From assembly GCF_000819445.1 (NCBI RefSeq), contig NZ_CP005286.1, positions 186,001-250,000 of the forward strand: DNA of 64,000 nt, written 5' to 3'. Shown in pieces: positions 63,578-64,000 of the stretch. The translations under genes and the position numbers were made by a program. The notes under the pieces were generated by a model. That model searched no databases and was not told where the DNA came from. It saw nothing but the letters and a program-made list of their open reading frames with translations. How positions within the stretch are numbered: the stretch's first letter is position 1; each line of letters starts with the position of its first letter. The DNA is from Corynebacterium humireducens NBRC 106098 = DSM 45392 (GTDB lineage: Bacteria > Actinomycetota > Actinomycetes > Mycobacteriales > Mycobacteriaceae).

Positions 63578-64000
63578 CTAGAGCCTCCTGGCCAGCAGTC
63601 CGTCGGCGAGGATGTTCACGCCGTTGATGAGCGACTGGCCCTTGCTCATCGAGTACTCGGTGTAGAGGATGTCCACGGGCTCCTCGGCGACGCGCCAGCC
63701 GCGGTCGGCGATCATGCTCACCAGCTCGGAGGCGTGCGACATGCCGTTCATGCGGATGTTCATCTCGTCCGCGACCTTCTTGTTGAACACGCGCAGACCG
63801 TTGTGCGCGTCCGAGAGCCCCAGCCGGCGGGTGGCCGGGGAGAGGAACACCACGGTCTTCAGGACGACGCGTTTGATCCAGGGGACCTGGTCGTCGGCGG
63901 CGCGGGGACGGCCGAAACGGGTGCCGACGATGATGTCCACCGGCTCCTCCCGCAGACGGCCGATCATCCGGACGACGTCCTTGACCTGGTGCTGGCCGTC
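63578..64000 (-). CDS. GT2 family glycosyltransferase (polyprenyl-phosphate type), C-terminal part
   Basis: The gene continues past the right edge; 140 C-terminal codons are present. The first visible residues, DGQHQVKDVVRM, are the DxDGQH donor/metal motif of dolichyl-phosphate mannose or glucose synthases, followed by DIIVGTRFGRPR and LSDAHNGLRVFNKK. An ATG at 63967 in this frame is internal. With the DUF2304 gene it would make a polyprenyl-linked sugar for envelope glycans. Confidence 0.88.
   Translation of the reverse strand, partial: DGQHQVKDVVRMIGRLREEPVDIIVGTRFGRPRAADDQVPWIKRVVLKTVVFLSPATRRLGLSDAHNGLRVFNKKVADEMNIRMNGMSHASELVSMIADRGWRVAEEPVDILYTEYSMSKGQSLINGVNILADGLLARRL

Overview
The window is chromosomal DNA of a GC-rich Corynebacterium-type actinomycete (Mycobacteriales). 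This follows from gene content and order, not from a database match. The order murT-gatD, leuA, lysC-asd, sigC, katA, Mrp antiporter, penicillin-binding protein, whiB, glxR, nth, marP, 6C RNA, ssd, tad cluster, cspA, topA, adenylate cyclase, holB is the corynebacterial arrangement, and it resembles the Rv3640-Rv3683 region of Mycobacterium tuberculosis. Third codon positions are mostly G or C, so very long open frames run antisense to real genes. GTG starts and probable leaderless starts (a TANNNT box 6-8 nt before the start codon) are frequent.

Layout. 1-5.7 kb, minus strand: the start of a cation transporter, a half-length solute-binding lipoprotein, the lipid II amidation pair GatD/MurT, a degenerate exonuclease-BRCT protein and leuA. 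leuA has a tetra-leucine leader peptide and an attenuator region. 5.9-6.4 kb: two unrecognised small hydrophobic peptides on the minus strand. 6.4-8.4 kb: a mannosyltransferase-like and a DMT-type membrane protein, convergent. 8.5-10.9 kb: lysC (with the internal beta-subunit start) and asd. 11.3-13.75 kb: a large surface protein followed by a scar that joins a copy of the asd 3' end to a copy of the surface-protein 3' end. 13.8-16.1 kb: sigC and katA. 16.1-18.8 kb: four tandem Ltp-type lipoproteins. 18.9-24.8 kb: a six-gene Mrp Na+/H+ antiporter operon with MrpB fused to MrpA.

24.9-40 kb: a YhgE-like membrane protein, tRNA-Pro, a phosphoesterase, YqeY, a PASTA penicillin-binding protein, whiB/whcA, a small DUF4177 protein, RidA, an MBL hydrolase, glxR, nth, a TlpA-like thioredoxin, NUDIX, marP, a nucleophile-less alpha/beta hydrolase, a holin-like membrane protein, a conserved unknown and a HAD hydrolase. 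40.2-44.8 kb: 6C small RNA, ssd and the tad pilus genes. 44.8-57.1 kb: an MrfA-like helicase, cspA, dedA, topA, two YhhN-like proteins, an unknown, a YczE-like protein, a membrane adenylate cyclase and holB. 57.2-64 kb: tRNA-Thr, rhodanese, AMP-binding ligase, a secreted SGNH hydrolase, galE, a DsbA-like/33-aa peptide/CcdA redox operon, a DUF2304 protein and a truncated GT2 glycosyltransferase.

Most of this is core metabolism, envelope biogenesis and redox or cAMP regulation. No phage genome, transposase, CRISPR array or classical defence operon is visible. The less expected items are: a 54-bp intergenic element with paired DnaA-box-like 9-mers present twice (40.4 and 53.5 kb); the duplication scar after the surface protein; several unlisted small peptides (5.9, 6.1, 6.35, 33.5, 62.2 kb); and enzymes that have lost catalytic or metal-binding residues (exonuclease, MurT ribbon, alpha/beta hydrolase).
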